Assembly (NCBI RefSeq): GCF_003369915.1
Contig: NC_046674.1
Span: forward strand, 17,279,501-17,343,500
Reading direction: 5' to 3'
DNA: 64,000 nucleotides
Source of the DNA: Drosophila miranda
Taxonomy: Eukaryota > Arthropoda > Insecta > Diptera > Drosophilidae
Below the pieces are notes generated by a model. The model was not told where the DNA came from and made no database searches. It was given only the letters and a program-made list of their open reading frames with translations. Numbering within the stretch: position 1 is the first letter of the stretch; every line of letters begins with the position of its first letter. Position numbers and translations under genes: made by a program. Shown one piece after another: positions 60,823 through 64,000 of this stretch.

Positions 60823-62958
60823 ATTATTGCACCTTCCACCCTCCACCTTCCACCCTCCATCTTCCCGAATGCGGCCAGGTGCTGGGCACCCTCCTCCTAT
60901 CGCCCATCAAAGAGCCCCAGGTGTCTGCGAGAGATGGCTCCCGAATGTAAATACCACCTCTTAAGACAGACATAATAAATCTAATGAATAATGTAATATT
61001 TACTTTAAAACTGTTTTGATTTCATTGAAATGTTAGTTCAAAACTTAAACATGATAGAATTTTTTTTTCTCAATAGCGTAATAAAAAACTCAAGCGCTTG
61101 TCTACGGTCCAATTTCGTACATCTCATTCACGCAATTCCGACATGCTCACACGCACATTTTCGTTATCTTGTTGGATTTGTCCGCCTATTCTTTCTGCTC
61201 TACTCTTTCGCATTTAGAATGTACGGGGGGATTATGATGGAATTAATAGAAAGAATATAATGGAAGATGCAGATTACTGTAACTATAGGTGGCATATAGA
61301 ACTATCCACTCTTCGACCACAATACATATAAACTACAGACTTATAAAGTTAGAGAAAAAACAAGTATAGAATAGATGGAATGGCTAATGGAAATAATATA
61401 TTATAAAGGATGCTGTGGCAATAGCGCATAAGGCAGAATAATAATGATATGGATATAGCATGAATATATGTAAGTATTTATGGCAGATACTCCCAAAACA
61501 ACTCTACTACTTTCTCTCGCACTAAACGCCTCACAAACTTAGCTACTTCTCCAGCAAAAACTCTTTCCAAAAGCTCAACAATATCCAATCCCCTCCAGTG
61601 CAACACGGGGGAGAGCCCATTGCTCTTTTGCTTTCCGTTCGGGGAACCCCACCATACAATGCAAAATCTTTCGTCCATTACCATACAAAAAAAGGGTCGG
61701 AAACGATTCCTTCTGGACGTTACACACATCCACTTTTACCACAAATCTAATATACCCCAATACTCATTTTGAGTATCGGGTATAAAAAAGAGTACGTTCA
61801 ATCTGGAACTGGTTCTAGAAGCACGAGCACTTCTCGATAGTTAAGCGATAGCGAACAAATTGCGAATAAACTGCGAGCAAACGCTCGAAGGAATCTACAA
61901 ATAATCCCGTGCCACTAGGTTAGGGGTTTCTAGGTTTTATTTCTTACTAAATTGACGAACAAACTAAGAGAACTAAGCTGTTCCCTCAAGCGCACGTTCC
62001 CTCCACGATACCGATAGATGTCGACAATCGATATGGAATGGAAATCCAAAGATTTGACATCTTTTGCATACAAATTAATGACTGATTTAATATCGAAAAC
62101 CGGATGGAGTATAGACAGGAAATAGGAAATAGTCCAATATTATAGCGAAGGCTGTGCAATACCAGAACTATACCATAACTATCCGTAACTGTCCGTAACT
62201 CTATCACTTCCAACACCTGTTGGAACAGCGAAAACAGATTTGAGTTCTTATCCCCTCGAAAGTTATAGCCGTGGAACGGGAAATGGCGAAGCACTTGGGT
62301 TATTCTGCGCGTAGATAGACTTACAGCTCTTACAGACCCTCTGGGGTGGCTTCATAGCTGCCTCCCGGCACTCCTGGTTGTTGTACACCGGTAGGCACGA
62401 AGGATCATGTATGTCGGGGATCATACCTGCCTGGCCCATGCCGATTGGGTTGACAATTTGGAGCTGGCAGATGGCAGGTTATCCTCTTCTCGGCCCGTGA
62501 TCGTTGGAGGACCCGCTTTGGGTGCCAGCCAGTCGGGTGCCGGCAGGACAACCCCAAAGTCTTCAGAGATTGCACATGCAAAAGATACACATGTATTCCG
62601 CAAGGGATTCATTCCTTATCTTGAACGTGGAGCGAAGGATCTTCTACGCGCATGTTTCCTTGATAGACTACACAGTACCAGGTACGAGGTACGAGGTACC
62701 AGGTACCAGGATGTTCCATAAAGCGTGGTCAGCCCGCCCAGGACTGGGTCCAGAATCCTGCGAGGCCGAGGCCGAGTCCTACGCCTGCGGGCATATACAA
62801 TTGGTTTTAGTGCCAGTCTCTGATTGTAGCAAAGCCCACTCTGAACCTCTTTCAGTCTCGGGCTGTCTCTGTTTTCTCAGTCAGTTTTCATCGACTCGTT
62901 TGAGAAGTCGAAAGGTTTACCCAGGATACGGAAAAGCCGGAAAAAGATTTAAAAAAAA

Positions 62959-63606
62959 ATGCCTGCAAATAAAAAAATTGAAGGAAACGCTAAAGGTAAA
63001 GGAAGTACTCGGTTCTGCGGCCATCGGACAGTCGTAACTTATTTCTCATTTCGTCTCTTTTCAGCTGGGAGTATACCGGGGGATGCAGGATCGGTGGCAA
63101 CCGCGACTGTGGTTCGGCGCCAAATGCCGCCGCGCGCCTGCAAGAGCAAGAGCCAGAGCACCGCCAGGCCCAGTCTTACTCCCAGCCGCCAGCAGCCCAG
63201 CCGCCAGCAGCCCAGCCGCCAGCAGCCCAGCCGCCAGCAGCCCAGCCGCCTGGCCACGAAGCCCAGCCTGAAGCCGACCACCGGCTCCCAGGCGCCATCG
63301 CAGACCATCGCAAAGTCGAGGCCCACCGTCTCGAGACTATTTTTGAACTGCCCGGCGAAGAGGACGACGGGCCCACCAGCAGCCATGGCGTGGCTTTCGG
63401 CGAGTGCCAGCGCCGCGTCCTCGCCCCTGGGTACGGGCGAAAAAAAAAGAGCCCTGTCGGAGAAGCGCTGCCTGAAGGTGCGCAACACCTTGGGCGAACG
63501 CAGCACCCGGCACATGATGACAATGCGGAAGTTCCGCGCTACTTTTGACAGCGTAATGCTCGGGCTCGGACGATGCAGGCGAGTCGGTCGGAGTCGCTCC
63601 GCAGTC
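62959..63606 (+). CDS. Array gene copy 6, partial, runs into assembly gap
   Basis: Exon 1 62959-62995, exon 2 from 63065 to the gap at 63607. It has one PSRQQ unit fewer than copy 1. Single-base losses and gains against other copies (for example near 62734, 62750, 63328, 63426, 63563 and 63599) grow more frequent toward the gap, as expected at the low-quality end of a contig. The true coding state cannot be judged. Confidence 0.45.
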
Positions 63607-63656
63607 NNNNNNNNNNNNNNNNNNNNNNNNNNNNNNNNNNNNNNNNNNNNNNNNNN
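63607..63656. other. Assembly gap (50 N) inside the array
   Basis: Fifty N between unit 6 and the next unit. The distance across the gap is about 1.06 kb shorter than a full unit, so the gap size is nominal and at least part of a unit, or many units, is missing. Confidence 0.95.
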
Positions 63657-64000
63657 AAGAGTACGTTCAATCTGGAACTTCTGAGCAGACTTCTCGATAG
63701 TTACGATAGCGAACAAATGCGAATAAATGACAAACCGAAAATCAAAATAATTGAAGGTTTCTATTTATTTACTAAATGACGAAAAACTAAGAACTAAGCT
63801 GTTCCTCAAGCGCACGTTCCTCCACGATACATAGATGTCGACAATCGATATGGAATGGAAATCCAAAGATTTGACATCTTTTGCATACAAATTAATGACT
63901 GATTTAATATCGAAAACCGGATGGAGTATAGACAGGAAATAGGAAATAGTCCAATATTATAGCGAAGGCTGTGCAATACCAGAACTATACCATAACTATC
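63657..64000. repeat. Partial seventh unit of the array
   Basis: It begins AAGAGTACGTTCAATCTGG like other units. Many single-base and small losses up to about 63835 indicate poor base quality; from there to the end it matches the other copies closely. Confidence 0.85.

Larger units (their letters stand above)
47278..64000. repeat. Tandem array of a ~2.93-kb unit, six copies plus a partial seventh
   Basis: Unit starts, defined by GGGTCGGAAACGATTCC, are at 47278, 50211, 53141, 56074, 59030 and 61694. The periods are therefore 2933, 2930, 2933, 2956 and 2664. The sixth unit runs into an N gap, and a poorly resolved seventh begins at 63657. Copies are nearly identical, with scattered substitutions, homopolymer-length changes and, in the fifth, an internal loss of nearly 300 bp. 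Each unit contains about 90 bp of DINE-1-like terminus, opposite-strand open frames, a promoter with a two-exon gene on the plus strand, its poly(A) signal and an AT-rich spacer. Direct head-to-tail organisation points to unequal crossing-over. Confidence 0.97.

Noticed and set aside
47278-64000. Histone or rDNA cluster as explanation for the tandem array
   Set aside because: The unit is smaller than the ~5-kb histone unit, and none of the frames resembles a histone or rRNA.

Overview
The window looks like euchromatic, AT-rich insect DNA, very probably Drosophila. Introns are short GT-AG introns of about 60-70 nt mixed with kilobase-scale ones, core promoters are of the TATA/Inr and Inr/DPE kind, microsatellites are abundant, and dispersed repeats of the INE-1/DINE-1 kind are present. 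The receptor gene at 39.2-45.5 kb is recognisable as the leucokinin receptor Lkr. From memory, the repeat consensus (ends in TATACCCGATACTC...) resembles the version common in the obscura group (pseudoobscura/persimilis/miranda). Lkr lies on Muller element D, which in that group is the right arm of the X. The species assignment is an inference.

Layout. (1) 1.47-14.9 kb: one large gene with a TATA+Inr promoter, a split signal peptide, a chitin-binding Rebers-Riddiford (RR) domain, a Gly-Pro-rich collagen-like part built from small phase-1 exons, a long Pro-rich part and an acidic Ala/Glu repeat tail (1199 residues in my model). (2) 18.3-19.3 kb: a small three-exon gene for a secreted Gly/Tyr-rich protein with YYPT repeats. 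Both fit an extracellular-matrix or cuticle role. (3) 19.3-33.2 kb: no convincing gene, only simple repeats, one INE-1/DINE-1-like element and anonymous DNA. (4) 33.2-45.5 kb: Lkr, a rhodopsin-class neuropeptide receptor with seven coding exons and a likely upstream leader exon. Its introns and 5' flank carry a degenerate AT-rich repeat built on GGTATAATTTATACC. In this sequence the C-terminal tail is cut by an in-frame TAG, followed by 51 more open codons. (5) 46.1-47.4 kb: a reverse-oriented INE-1/DINE-1-like element. (6) 47.3-64.0 kb: a tandem array of a unit of about 2.93 kb, six copies plus a partial seventh, interrupted by a 50-N gap.

Each array unit holds a complete-looking transcription unit on the plus strand: Inr+DPE promoter, 37-nt first coding exon, 69-nt intron, second exon and AATAAA signal. 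It encodes a basic, PSRQQ-repeat protein that I do not recognise. Copies differ by frameshifts, repeat number and an internal deletion. The array starts inside the DINE-1-like element, and the last ~90 bp of that element are carried in every unit. This amplified unknown gene, possibly on an arm known for sex-ratio drive, is the best candidate for something undescribed. Low base quality around the N gap means the true copy number is not known and some frameshifts may be sequencing errors.
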